A stretch of 64,000 nucleotides of DNA from Bacteroidota bacterium (GTDB taxonomy: Bacteria; Bacteroidota; Bacteroidia; Bacteroidales; JAADJA01). Location: positions 186,001-250,000 of the forward strand of contig JAHLKX010000006.1 of the NCBI GenBank assembly GCA_020444515.1, in the 5' to 3' direction. Shown here in pieces: positions 36,565-44,038 of this stretch. The notes under the pieces were generated by a model. That model had not been told where the DNA came from, made no database searches, and was given only the letters and a program-made list of their open reading frames with translations. Each line of letters opens with the position of its first letter. Positions within the stretch are counted from its first letter, which is position 1. A program made the position numbers and the translations under genes.

Positions 36565-36978
36565 TTAATGTCCAAAATATTCAACAAAATTATTCTCCGT
36601 CTCTACAAGCTTAACACAGTGTAATTCAGCTCCGAGGTTAGCAATATCCTGTTCGAGCTCTTCCCAGATCGCCATTGCAATGTTTTCGGTAGATACGATT
36701 TTATCTTTCATAAATTCCACCTCTAAATTCAGGTTTTTATGATCCATTGCATCAATGACCTTTGTTTTGATGATTCGACTTAAATCTTTTAAGTTTATCA
36801 CAAATCCAGTATCGTCATGTACCTTTCCTTTAATGGTGACATAAAGAATATAATTATGTCCATGCCAGTTCGGATTGGAACATTTCCCAAAAACCTCTAA
36901 ATTTTTTTCATCTGACCAGTCTTTCCGATAAAGTCGATGAGCTGCATTGAATCGTTCTCTGCGGGTAATATGCATCAT
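36565..36978 (-). CDS. 6-pyruvoyl-tetrahydropterin synthase family (COG0720) enzyme
   Basis: A 137-residue T-fold enzyme with the zinc His ligands in FNAAHRLY and WHGHNY. The catalytic motif is CSNPNWHGHNY: the Cys is followed by five residues before the HGH. As I know the COG0720 literature, this CxxxxxHGH pattern marks 6-pyruvoyl-tetrahydropterin synthase (PTPS-I), while QueD (queuosine pathway) has CxxxHGH. So it may make 6-pyruvoyl-tetrahydropterin for biopterin-type cofactors rather than 6-carboxytetrahydropterin, or do both. The operon with folE supports pterin synthesis. Automatic annotation as QueD would be possible but is not supported by this motif. Confidence 0.82.
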   Translation of the reverse strand: MMHITRRERFNAAHRLYRKDWSDEKNLEVFGKCSNPNWHGHNYILYVTIKGKVHDDTGFVINLKDLSRIIKTKVIDAMDHKNLNLEVEFMKDKIVSTENIAMAIWEELEQDIANLGAELHCVKLVETENNFVEYFGH

Positions 36979-37001
36979 TTTATAAATCTGTTATCAAATT
37001 T

Positions 37002-37009
37002 CAAATGTA
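37002..37009 (-). promoter_or_regulatory. Candidate -7 element of the ptpS-folE operon (TACATTTG)
   Basis: Perfect TAnnTTTG on the minus strand, 23 bases from the ATG of the pterin-synthase gene. No convincing -33. Confidence 0.4.
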
Positions 37010-37046
37010 CTAAAATTAGCTAAGCAGATAGCCTTATTGTTCAAAT

Positions 37047-37076
37047 AAAAAGTCCCTCTGTTGGGAGGGACTTTTT
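37047..37076 (-). terminator. Terminator after the DUF4397 surface-protein gene
   Basis: AAAAAGTCCCTC at 37047-37058 and GAGGGACTTTTT at 37065-37076 form a perfect 12-bp stem with a 6-base loop, directly after the stop codon of the minus-strand gene at 37109. Confidence 0.88.
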
Positions 37077-37108
37077 GACTCAAGCGAGTACATGTAAAAT
37101 CAAACCAA

Positions 37109-40100
37109 TCAATTTACCACCTGAATCTTTTTCGTCACTTTTGAGTTTCCTGCATTTAAAGTAACAAAATACAATCCTTCCTTTAATCCAGAAACATTGA
37201 TCTTATGATTTTGAATCTGGTTTGATCTTGATCCTAATTGTTGTTCCAGAACTTTGCTTCCCAAAACATCATATACTTCCACATTGACTTCTGAATCATC
37301 AATCAGGCTATATTGAATATTTAAATAACTGCTCGTAGGATTCGGATATGCGTTAACACTTTCTTCAAGGATAACTTCACTTACGCTGAGCCACTGGGGT
37401 AATTCCACGAGTGCTCCACCCGAAGCAAGCGCAACCCAAAGACCGAAGTTTTCGCCACCACTGTTGTTTCCAGGATTCAGGAACCCTGAAGCTACTACTG
37501 TGATTGCAGCTCCATCCAGACCCAGAGTTGACAGAGGTGCATCATAAGTTACGACAGTTGTCTGTCCTGTCTCGTCTTTGATTGCCAAACGATAATCAGC
37601 AGTTCCTAATTCAAGGTATCCGTCAAATTGACCGTACATGAGATCGTCAACAATGGTACCTGCTCCTACACCAACCTCTACAACATCAACCGTAGGTGCA
37701 TCAGTAGAACCATGGAATACCAGTACATCTGTATTGCTCATATTGGTTGCTTCTTCCCGGCCCATTGGATAAACATAGATATCAAAGGGCTCAACCGGAT
37801 CGTACCCTGAGGCACTTACAATACCATTGGCAATCAAAACATAGGTTTCTTCATCTTCCAGTACATAATTATTTGACCAGATTGGATCATTGGGATCAGT
37901 GCTATCAGGACCTTTGATGTTTATCCTCAGGTTAATTCCTGAAGGAGCATCAACAAAAGGAGAAGCTGTACGGAAAGTGAAATCATCTAATAAGAGATCA
38001 TCATTGAGCCATACATCAACGACTTCTGCCGCCATATCTGCTGAATTGTGGATTACCTGAACGCGTGCAGTTCCAGCTTCGAATACGGGGAGTTCAACAA
38101 GTTCGCCACCGGCAGGTAAAGCTACCCAGAGTCCAAATCCTGCGCCATTGCTATTGTTGGCTGGATTTAAAAATCCTGAAGCGATGGTCACTAAAGCTGC
38201 ACCATCTAAACCTAACGTTGCCAGTGGGGCTGAATAACTGATAACAGAATTTTCCCCGCTCTCATCACGAATATCTAATATGTAGTCAGCAGTTGGCAAT
38301 TCAAGATATCCGGCATAACTGCCATACATAAAATTGTCAATTATAGTTCCGGCACCTGCTCCAATTTCTACAACATCAACTGTGGGTGCATCAGTAGAAC
38401 CATGGAATACCAGTACATCTGTATTGCTCATATTGGTTGCTTCTTCCCGGCCCATTGGATAAACATAGATATCAAAGGGCTCAACCGGATCGTACCCTGA
38501 GGCACTTACAATACCATTGGCAATCAAAACATAGGTTTCTTCATCTTCCAGTACATAATTATTTGACCAGATTGGATCATTGGGATCAGTGCTATCAGGA
38601 CCTTTGATGTTTATCCTCAGGTTAATTCCTGAAGGAGCATCAACAAAAGGAGAAGCTGTACGGAAAGTGAAATCATCTAATAAGAGATCATCATTGAGCC
38701 ATACATCAACGACTTCTGCCGCCATATCTGCTGAATTGTGGATTACCTGAACGCGTGCAGTTCCAGCTTCGAATACGGGGAGTTCAACAAGTTCGCCACC
38801 GGCAGGTAAAGCTACCCAGAGTCCAAATCCTGCGCCATTGCTATTGTTGGCTGGATTTAAAAATCCTGAAGCGATGGTCACTAAAGCTGCACCATCTAAA
38901 CCTAACGTTGCCAGTGGGGCTGAATAACTGATAACGGAATTTTCACTTGATTCATCGCGAATATCAAGAATGTAATCATCGGTAGGAAGCTCAAGATATC
39001 CAGCATAAGAGCCATACATCAGATCGTTGATAATGGTTCCCGCACCTTTACCAATTTCTCTTACATCAACAGTAGGTGCATCAGTAGAACCATGGAATAC
39101 CAGTACATCTGTATTGTCCATCATTGAAGCTTCTTCTCTACCCATAGCATAAACATATATGTCAAAAGGTTGAACTGGATCATATCCGTTTGCGCTAACG
39201 ATCCCATTGGCTATCAATACATAAGTTTCTCCTGCTGCGAGGGTATAGTCTTGAGACCAGATCGGGTTGTCAGGAGTGGTGCTGTCAGGCCCTTTGATGG
39301 ATACAGTAAATTCCTCTCCCGCAGGCGCATCCACGAATGGGGATGCTGTACGGAATGAAAAGTTGTCTAATAATAACACATCATTCAGCCATACATCAAC
39401 CACTGCAGCTGCAGCATCAGCGGAGTTATGAATAACCTGAACGCGGGCAGTTTCCTTCATATCTGTTTCTTCGGTGTGCACAGGAAGTTCTACAAGTTGT
39501 CCACCGGAGGGTAATGCAACCCACAAACCAAATGCTTCACCATTACTATTATTTTCCGGAGCCAAAAATCCAGATGCTACTGTAACCAGAGCAGTGCCCT
39601 GCAGATTCAGAGTTTCCAGGGGAACACTATAATTTACGAGGGTGTTTTCACCGGTTTCATCAGCAATTGACAAGATGTAATCAGCAGTAGGAAGCTCAAG
39701 ATAACCAGCATAGTCTCCGTACATTAAGTCATCTACAATGGTTCCTGCACCAGCTCCTGTTTCAATAACATCTACTGTTGGCGCATCTGTTGATCCGTGA
39801 AATACAAGAACATCTGTGTTGTTCATCATAGATGCTTCTTCACGTCCCATATCATTTACATAAATATCGAAAGGTTTATTTGGGGAATAACCATTCGGAC
39901 TTACAATTCCATTTGCAATTAATAAATAAGTTTTGCCATCTTCCAATGTATAGTTGTTTTCCCAAATTGCATTTTCAGCGCTTGTGCTGTTAGGTCCTTG
40001 AATTGCTATATTAAGGTTTATTCCAGTTGGAACATCAACAAAAGGAGTTGCTGTCCGGAACATGAAATTGTCAATGAGCATTTCGCCATTCAGCCAAACA

Positions 40101-40909
40101 TCAACAGTTTCTGCTGCTAAGTCTGAAGAATTGTGAATGACCTGAACACGAGCGTTACCAGCGGTAAATACCGGCAAGGGAATCATTTCACCACCTGAAG
40201 GAAGTGCGACCCACAAACCGAAATCTGCATAAGTATCATTCGATCCAATAAATCCAGAAGCTACAGCTACCAGAGCAGCATCTTGTAAACCAAGAGTAGC
40301 AAGGGGAGCAGAATAGGAAATAATTGAATTCTGGCCACTTTGATCTTTGATTTCGAAAATGTAGTCATCTGTAGGAAGTTCTAAATATCCCGTGAATTCA
40401 CCGTAAGCCAAGTTATCAATAACATCCCCAGCACCTTTACCTATTTCAGCTACATCAACCGGAGCAACGTTATTAGATCCATGAAATACCATAACATCGG
40501 TATTTCCTGTCATCATTGATTGCTCTTGTCCCATTCCATATACATAAATATTGAATGAGCGCTCGATGTCTGCACCCTGGGCATCAACAATACCGTTGGC
40601 AATTAATACATATGTTTCGTTTTCAGCCAGTGTATAGGATTGTGTCCATATAGCTTCATTCGAACTTTCGCTTTTTGGACCTGCAATACCTATAGTAAAT
40701 TCAACACCAGAAGGTGCGTCTATAAAGGGAGATGCAGTTCTAAACTTAAAGTTGTCGATCAGCAATACATCATTAAGCCAAACATCAACGATTTCAGCTA
40801 CAGGATCTGATGAATTGTGAATTACCTGGACTCTGGCATTTGCCAAAGCCGTGGCTGTAAACCCAATTAAAAGGGCCAGCAATGTGATAGTAGTTCTTAA
40901 TGTTTTCAT
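37109..40909 (-). CDS. Large surface protein with five DUF4397 repeats and a T9SS sorting domain
   Basis: I chose the ATG at 40909 because it begins the signal peptide MKTLRTTITLLALLIGFTA; the product is 1266 residues. It is five tandem units of about 230 residues. Each begins ARVQVIHNSSD or ARVQVIHNSAD (at about 40840, 40153, 39448, 38758 and 38068), continues VDVWLNDVLLIDNF-like, and ends GLWVALPSGG-like. This is the DUF4397 pattern, a beta-rich module of unknown function found in secreted proteins. A T9SS sorting domain (AYPNPTSSYLNIQY) closes it. Units 4 and 5 share 551 identical DNA bases, whereas other unit pairs have visibly diverged, so this pair results from recent duplication or gene conversion. 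Likely an adhesin or surface-layer component. Confidence 0.85.
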   Translation of the reverse strand: MKTLRTTITLLALLIGFTATALANARVQVIHNSSDPVAEIVDVWLNDVLLIDNFKFRTASPFIDAPSGVEFTIGIAGPKSESSNEAIWTQSYTLAENETYVLIANGIVDAQGADIERSFNIYVYGMGQEQSMMTGNTDVMVFHGSNNVAPVDVAEIGKGAGDVIDNLAYGEFTGYLELPTDDYIFEIKDQSGQNSIISYSAPLATLGLQDAALVAVASGFIGSNDTYADFGLWVALPSGGEMIPLPVFTAGNARVQVIHNSSDLAAETVDVWLNGEMLIDNFMFRTATPFVDVPTGINLNIAIQGPNSTSAENAIWENNYTLEDGKTYLLIANGIVSPNGYSPNKPFDIYVNDMGREEASMMNNTDVLVFHGSTDAPTVDVIETGAGAGTIVDDLMYGDYAGYLELPTADYILSIADETGENTLVNYSVPLETLNLQGTALVTVASGFLAPENNSNGEAFGLWVALPSGGQLVELPVHTEETDMKETARVQVIHNSADAAAAVVDVWLNDVLLLDNFSFRTASPFVDAPAGEEFTVSIKGPDSTTPDNPIWSQDYTLAAGETYVLIANGIVSANGYDPVQPFDIYVYAMGREEASMMDNTDVLVFHGSTDAPTVDVREIGKGAGTIINDLMYGSYAGYLELPTDDYILDIRDESSENSVISYSAPLATLGLDGAALVTIASGFLNPANNSNGAGFGLWVALPAGGELVELPVFEAGTARVQVIHNSADMAAEVVDVWLNDDLLLDDFTFRTASPFVDAPSGINLRINIKGPDSTDPNDPIWSNNYVLEDEETYVLIANGIVSASGYDPVEPFDIYVYPMGREEATNMSNTDVLVFHGSTDAPTVDVVEIGAGAGTIIDNFMYGSYAGYLELPTADYILDIRDESGENSVISYSAPLATLGLDGAALVTIASGFLNPANNSNGAGFGLWVALPAGGELVELPVFEAGTARVQVIHNSADMAAEVVDVWLNDDLLLDDFTFRTASPFVDAPSGINLRINIKGPDSTDPNDPIWSNNYVLEDEETYVLIANGIVSASGYDPVEPFDIYVYPMGREEATNMSNTDVLVFHGSTDAPTVDVVEVGVGAGTIVDDLMYGQFDGYLELGTADYRLAIKDETGQTTVVTYDAPLSTLGLDGAAITVVASGFLNPGNNSGGENFGLWVALASGGALVELPQWLSVSEVILEESVNAYPNPTSSYLNIQYSLIDDSEVNVEVYDVLGSKVLEQQLGSRSNQIQNHKINVSGLKEGLYFVTLNAGNSKVTKKIQVVN
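37695..38245 (-). repeat. Identical direct repeat copy A (in DUF4397 unit 5)
   Basis: 551 bases here match 38385-38935 with no difference that I could find reading line by line. The offset is 690 bases (230 codons), so the reading frame is kept. Identity breaks at a single base at 38246 versus 38936 and at 37694 versus 38384. Confidence 0.9.
38385..38935 (-). repeat. Identical direct repeat copy B (in DUF4397 unit 4)
   Basis: Second copy of the 551-base identical block, offset by 690 bases from 37695-38245. The flanks and the other DUF4397 units differ at many synonymous positions. Confidence 0.9.
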
Positions 40910-41547
40910 AGTTGTTATTTTTAATGTTAATAATTTCTCATTTGATAGTAGCCAAACAAGAATAAAATATAAATGTTCAATAAAAGACATTAAAAATTAA
41001 ACAAAAAATATATTATCAATTAATACATAAAAACATAAAATACTGAAAGTAAGTGAGTAAAATGTTATTTAAGTGTTTATTTAAATATTATTTTTTTAGA
41101 AAATGTTTAATAAAAAATATTATAAAATAAACATAAAGTATGCTTTTTTAAATTCCAATACACGCGTAAATTGTATAAATGATCACTTATATTCTCAGAT
41201 ACTGTCATGCTATATTGTTGAAATCTTCAAATTTTTCAATTTTTTTGCCAATCGTAAATAGGGCCGCTGAAATGCTCTTCAACGAAAAAGATTATTGGTT
41301 CTGCAAATCCAATGAATGGATTCCGATCAATGATAGATTATTGACACATTTAACAATTAGTTAAAAATGAAATCTCGGCAATGACTGCGGTTTTTGTATC
41401 AATCTGTTTTTTTAAGCAGAAATTATGGGGTATTTTGGTGTGAAAAGGAAAATGGTATCGGATTTTAATATTTATTAAAGGAGCTCTTTTGTCCCGTCTG
41501 GTTGGTTTTTGAAATTTATCTTTCCGATTCAACATTAACTTTAGTGC
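40910..41547. other. AT-rich intergenic region without a supported gene
   Basis: It holds the upstream region of the DUF4397 gene and short open frames that I do not credit as genes. It contains ATTAAACAA at 40996 and ATGTTTAAT at 41103, two members of the motif set concentrated around the sigma factor and MerR genes. I see no clear -7 element for the DUF4397 gene. Confidence 0.5.
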
Positions 41548-41881
41548 TTATGCTATGTGTTTGTGAATCTTGACCAGCGATTCTAAACATTTCAAATGCT
41601 CCCACTGGCTCAATTCAAAGTTTATCCGGGAGGGTAACAAATCGACTGACCAATACTTGATATCAAAAGCCTCCGTTCTTCAGCTTGAACATTAATGAGT
41701 GATGTAAAGCTAGGCTTGTATTTTTTAATCAAGCTTCTGAATGAACCAATTAATTCATCAGTTATACCGATAATACCGGCATTCAAATTAATATTTTAGG
41801 ATAAACCGGGATATTGATTAGTTTACATTCCAGGATAGGATGTTCAAAATAAGGAATGATGTCATATGGTAATGAAGTCAT
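41548..41881 (-). pseudogene. Decayed protein-coding remnant with two frameshifts
   Basis: Reading the minus strand from the ATG at 41881, three successive frames each give protein-like sequence that stops or becomes nonsense where the next one begins: MTSLPYDIIPYFEHPILE (first), then NAGIIGITDELIGSFRSLIK (second), then EAFDIKYWSVDLLPSRINFE and ELSQWEHLKCLESLVKIHK (third), ending in a stop at 41548-41550. Joined, it would encode about 110 residues. This is best explained as a gene broken by frameshifts. I do not recognise the family. It lies downstream of the sigma factor gene and its terminator, where intact partner genes might have been. Confidence 0.4.
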
Positions 41882-41900
41882 AAAGGCATTGATATAATAA

Positions 41901-41940
41901 CAAAAGGCATTCGTTGAATAATTCATCCGAATGCCTTTTG
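41901..41940 (-). terminator. Strong intrinsic terminator after the ECF sigma factor gene
   Basis: CAAAAGGCATTCG at 41901-41913 pairs perfectly with CGAATGCCTTTTG at 41928-41940, a 13-bp stem with a 14-base loop, about 50 bases after the stop codon of the sigma gene. Its strength suggests the sigma gene is transcribed as a separate short unit. Confidence 0.85.
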
Positions 41941-41991
41941 AATCTAACCTAAAATTTATGCTATGAGTATCTCTAAAATGTATTTTAAATA

Positions 41992-42498
41992 TTAGTTTTG
42001 AAAATCTTTCAGTCTTTCCATCAATTTCTTACGACTAAAAAAGATTCGGCTTTTCACTGTTCCAATCGAAAGATTAAGTGCATCCGCAATTTCTTTATAT
42101 TTATAACCCTGGAAATGCATTTCAAAAGGAATCCTATGATCATCCTGTAATTCATCGATCACTTTTACCAACTCTCCATGATTGTATTCCGAATCGGGAG
42201 TGGCCATGTCAGAAGAATTTGAATTATTCAAATAATACAGATCTTTTGTATTATCGATAATGGTATTGACCTTGGTTTCCTTTCTATACTTGTTGATGAA
42301 TGTATTTTTCATAATGGTATACACCCATGCTTTCAGATTGGTGGCAGGGTCAAACTTATCTTTGTTCGTGATCGCTTTCAGGAAAGTATCTTGAATCAAG
42401 TCATCTGCATCTTCCTGGTTGGAAGTTAGTGAATATGCAAAATATTGCAATTTTTCTCTTAAACTTAGTACTTTGGTATTGAATTCTAATGCTGTCAT
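41992..42498 (-). CDS. ECF-type RNA polymerase sigma factor
   Basis: A 168-residue sigma factor with only regions 2 and 4. Region 2 spans about residues 12-75 (YSLTSNQEDADDLIQDTFL, LKAWVYTIMKNTFINKYRK); region 4 at about 115-160 has the helix-turn-helix YKEIADALNLSIGTVKSRIF. No anti-sigma factor gene is next to it. Its own promoter is clear (42543-42574). A cobalamin-binding MerR regulator lies 401 bases upstream on the same strand. In several Bacteroidota a similar sigma factor sits with such a regulator and carotenoid genes; no carotenoid genes are visible here. Its regulon is unknown. Confidence 0.9.
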   Translation of the reverse strand: MTALEFNTKVLSLREKLQYFAYSLTSNQEDADDLIQDTFLKAITNKDKFDPATNLKAWVYTIMKNTFINKYRKETKVNTIIDNTKDLYYLNNSNSSDMATPDSEYNHGELVKVIDELQDDHRIPFEMHFQGYKYKEIADALNLSIGTVKSRIFFSRKKLMERLKDFQN

Positions 42499-42899
42499 AA
42501 TGTTAAAAATTTAAATTAAAAAATTGTTTAACGTTGGTGATGCAAAGATAAACACAAATGTTTTAATTAAACAAGTAATTTAGACTAAATTTAAATAAAA
42601 TTTGTTAAAAACTATTTAAACAGTTGTAAAACAGGCAAATAGTATTTGTTAAAAAAATGTTAAATGTTTAATTGAATAATTTAAATATTAAACAAAAAAG
42701 TTTGTTTGTTTAAGGTTCAGATTCATTATTTGGTGTTAATTTTAACCATAATAAATTGTAAAACAGTAATTTAATACTTGAATAAGTTGAAATTCGAGAT
42801 CTAGAGAAATTAATATTGGAATACTGGTGCTAAAGAATAGTTAAACCAGGATTTAGGAAAAATTATTCAATTAAGTGTTTAATTTAATTAAAATGGGTG
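42499..42899. other. 401-bp intergenic region with repeated TGTTTAAT/ATTAAACA motifs
   Basis: No gene is supported here. ATTAAACAA or its inverse occurs at 42566 and 42687, ATGTTTAAT at 42664 and GTGTTTAAT at 42875, with further degenerate copies. TTAAACAAA at 42688-42696 and TTTGTTTAA at 42705-42713 form an inverted repeat. Placement next to the MerR gene makes these candidate operators. Confidence 0.55.
42543..42574 (-). promoter_or_regulatory. Promoter of the ECF sigma factor gene
   Basis: TTG at 42574-42572 and TATCTTTG at 42550-42543 on the minus strand, 21 bases apart, match the Bacteroidota consensus. The -33 lies inside an ATTAAACAA motif (42566-42574), so a protein binding there would interfere with or recruit polymerase. 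Confidence 0.6.
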
Positions 42900-43784
42900 T
42901 TAACTTATGGATTCCAGAATTTTTTTGAATTCCATTGAAGATGAAATGGGCTGAATATTGCCGTTATTTTTGGGGTCAATATTTTGAACTTGCAGTCCAG
43001 CCACAAATAGTTTTGAATCTTTAAAATTTTCTGATAAGTTTTCAAGCAGGGTGGTCAATTGATCATCTACCACGGGGGTAATGATGGAGGTTAAAAGATA
43101 GTCTATTTTTTTAACTTTAGCTACTTCCAGTAAAGCATCAAACGGAACTGATTCACCAAGATAGACCACTTTATGGTTGTGTTTTTTAATGAGATAATGA
43201 TAAAAAATTAATCCAATTTCATGGTATTCACCTTCGGGGAGAAATAGTAAAAAAGACCTGGTATTCTCAGTTACTTTCTGAATTATTCCATCAATTGCGA
43301 CAATTAGTTTTTGACGGATAAGGCTTGAAATAAAATGTTCCTGTGCAGGATTGATGGTTCCGATTTGCCAAAGTACTCCGATTTTTTCAAAGAAAGGATA
43401 AACCAGCTTCAACATGGTTTCCTCGAATCCAAAGTTGATAACAGCATTATTGAACACTTTATCAAACTTATTTTCATCCATATCTATCATCGATAACACC
43501 ATGCTTTCAATCTGACTGTTTAAGTCATTGTTAGTCTGAGCCAGGTTTAGAATTTTCTCGTTAATGGTTTCTTCTGATAAGTTAACGATGTTTGATATCT
43601 TCAAGCCATTCCTGTTTAAGATAGAAACATTCAATAACTTTTTAAGATCTTCATCGTCATAATAACGAATATTGGTACAGGTTCTCTTGGGCTCAACAAT
43701 GTTGTATCGTTTCTCCCAAATCCTGATGGTATGTGCTTTTATCCCCGTGAAATTTTCGAGATCTTTGATCGAATAGTTTGCCAT
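42900..43784 (-). CDS. MerR-family regulator with cobalamin-binding domain (CarH/LitR-like)
   Basis: The product is 294 residues. Residues 1-70 are a MerR helix-turn-helix (YSIKDLENFTGIKAHTIRIWEKRY, NIRYYDDEDLKKLL). A four-helix B12-binding domain at about 90-170 has the motif W-x9-EH (Trp139, Glu149, His150), which in CarH shields the adenosyl group. A Rossmann B12-binding domain from about 175 has EGEYHEIG with the likely cobalt-ligand His188. So it is a candidate adenosylcobalamin-dependent light sensor and repressor. Oddity: the residue after Trp139 is Gln140, where Thermus CarH has His132, the second axial ligand after photolysis. An inverted repeat TGTTTAA-N8-TTAAACA lies just upstream. 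Confidence 0.85.
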   Translation of the reverse strand: MANYSIKDLENFTGIKAHTIRIWEKRYNIVEPKRTCTNIRYYDDEDLKKLLNVSILNRNGLKISNIVNLSEETINEKILNLAQTNNDLNSQIESMVLSMIDMDENKFDKVFNNAVINFGFEETMLKLVYPFFEKIGVLWQIGTINPAQEHFISSLIRQKLIVAIDGIIQKVTENTRSFLLFLPEGEYHEIGLIFYHYLIKKHNHKVVYLGESVPFDALLEVAKVKKIDYLLTSIITPVVDDQLTTLLENLSENFKDSKLFVAGLQVQNIDPKNNGNIQPISSSMEFKKILESIS

Positions 43785-43801
43785 GTCTTAAGATTCTCCT
43801 C

Positions 43802-43823
43802 TGTTTAATCCAGAGCTTAAACA
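43802..43823 (-). promoter_or_regulatory. Predicted autoregulatory operator of the MerR/B12 gene
   Basis: TGTTTAA at 43802-43808 and TTAAACA at 43817-43823 form a perfect 7-bp inverted repeat with an 8-base spacer, 17 bases upstream of the ATG. A second pair, GTTTAA at 43841 and TTAAAC at 43863, follows. The same half-site recurs across 40996-43979. Confidence 0.5.
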
Positions 43824-43867
43824 AATCAAAAGATAAAAAGGTTTAATATTTTCGTTAAAAATTTAAA

Positions 43868-43875
43868 CAAATTTA
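43868..43875 (-). promoter_or_regulatory. Candidate -7 element of the MerR/B12 gene (TAAATTTG)
   Basis: TAAATTTG on the minus strand, 83 bases upstream of the ATG, next to ATTTAAACAA at 43861-43870, so it overlaps one of the repeated half-sites. Confidence 0.35.
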
Positions 43876-44013
43876 ATATTGATCTTAATAACTGGCAGAT
43901 CTAATGTGTTTTGACTTATGATTTAATCCATATTTAGTAATCATAAAGGCTATTAAGCCATTCAACAAGAATGTTTAATTTAGTTTCCCATGATTTGAAA
44001 CAAGTCAATTCAT

Positions 44014-44021
44014 TATATTTG
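44014..44021 (+). promoter_or_regulatory. Candidate promoter of the 44039 glycosyltransferase (TATATTTG)
   Basis: TATATTTG, 17 bases before the ATG. TTTG at 43994-43997 is 16 bases upstream of it, slightly shorter than usual. The leader would be very short. Confidence 0.45.
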
Positions 44022-44038
44022 CAAACAACCCTGTATAT

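Noticed and set aside
36565-36978. Calling the pterin enzyme QueD
   Set aside because: The motif is Cys-x5-HGH, which I know as the PTPS-I pattern, and no queuosine genes are adjacent.
37109-40909. CRISPR-like or satellite repeat array in the long AT-balanced repeats
   Set aside because: The repeat period is 690 bases and the repeats are in frame in a coding sequence with DUF4397 protein units; there is no short palindromic repeat with unique spacers.
41179-41364. Open frame of 61 codons on the plus strand in the intergenic region
   Set aside because: No start context, no recognisable family, no neighbour in the same direction; the composition is like the surrounding AT-rich DNA. Not enough to call a gene.
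41350-41535. Open frame of 61 codons on the minus strand before the decayed gene
   Set aside because: Sequence is low in protein-like features and lies across the boundary of the pseudogene region; regarded as chance.
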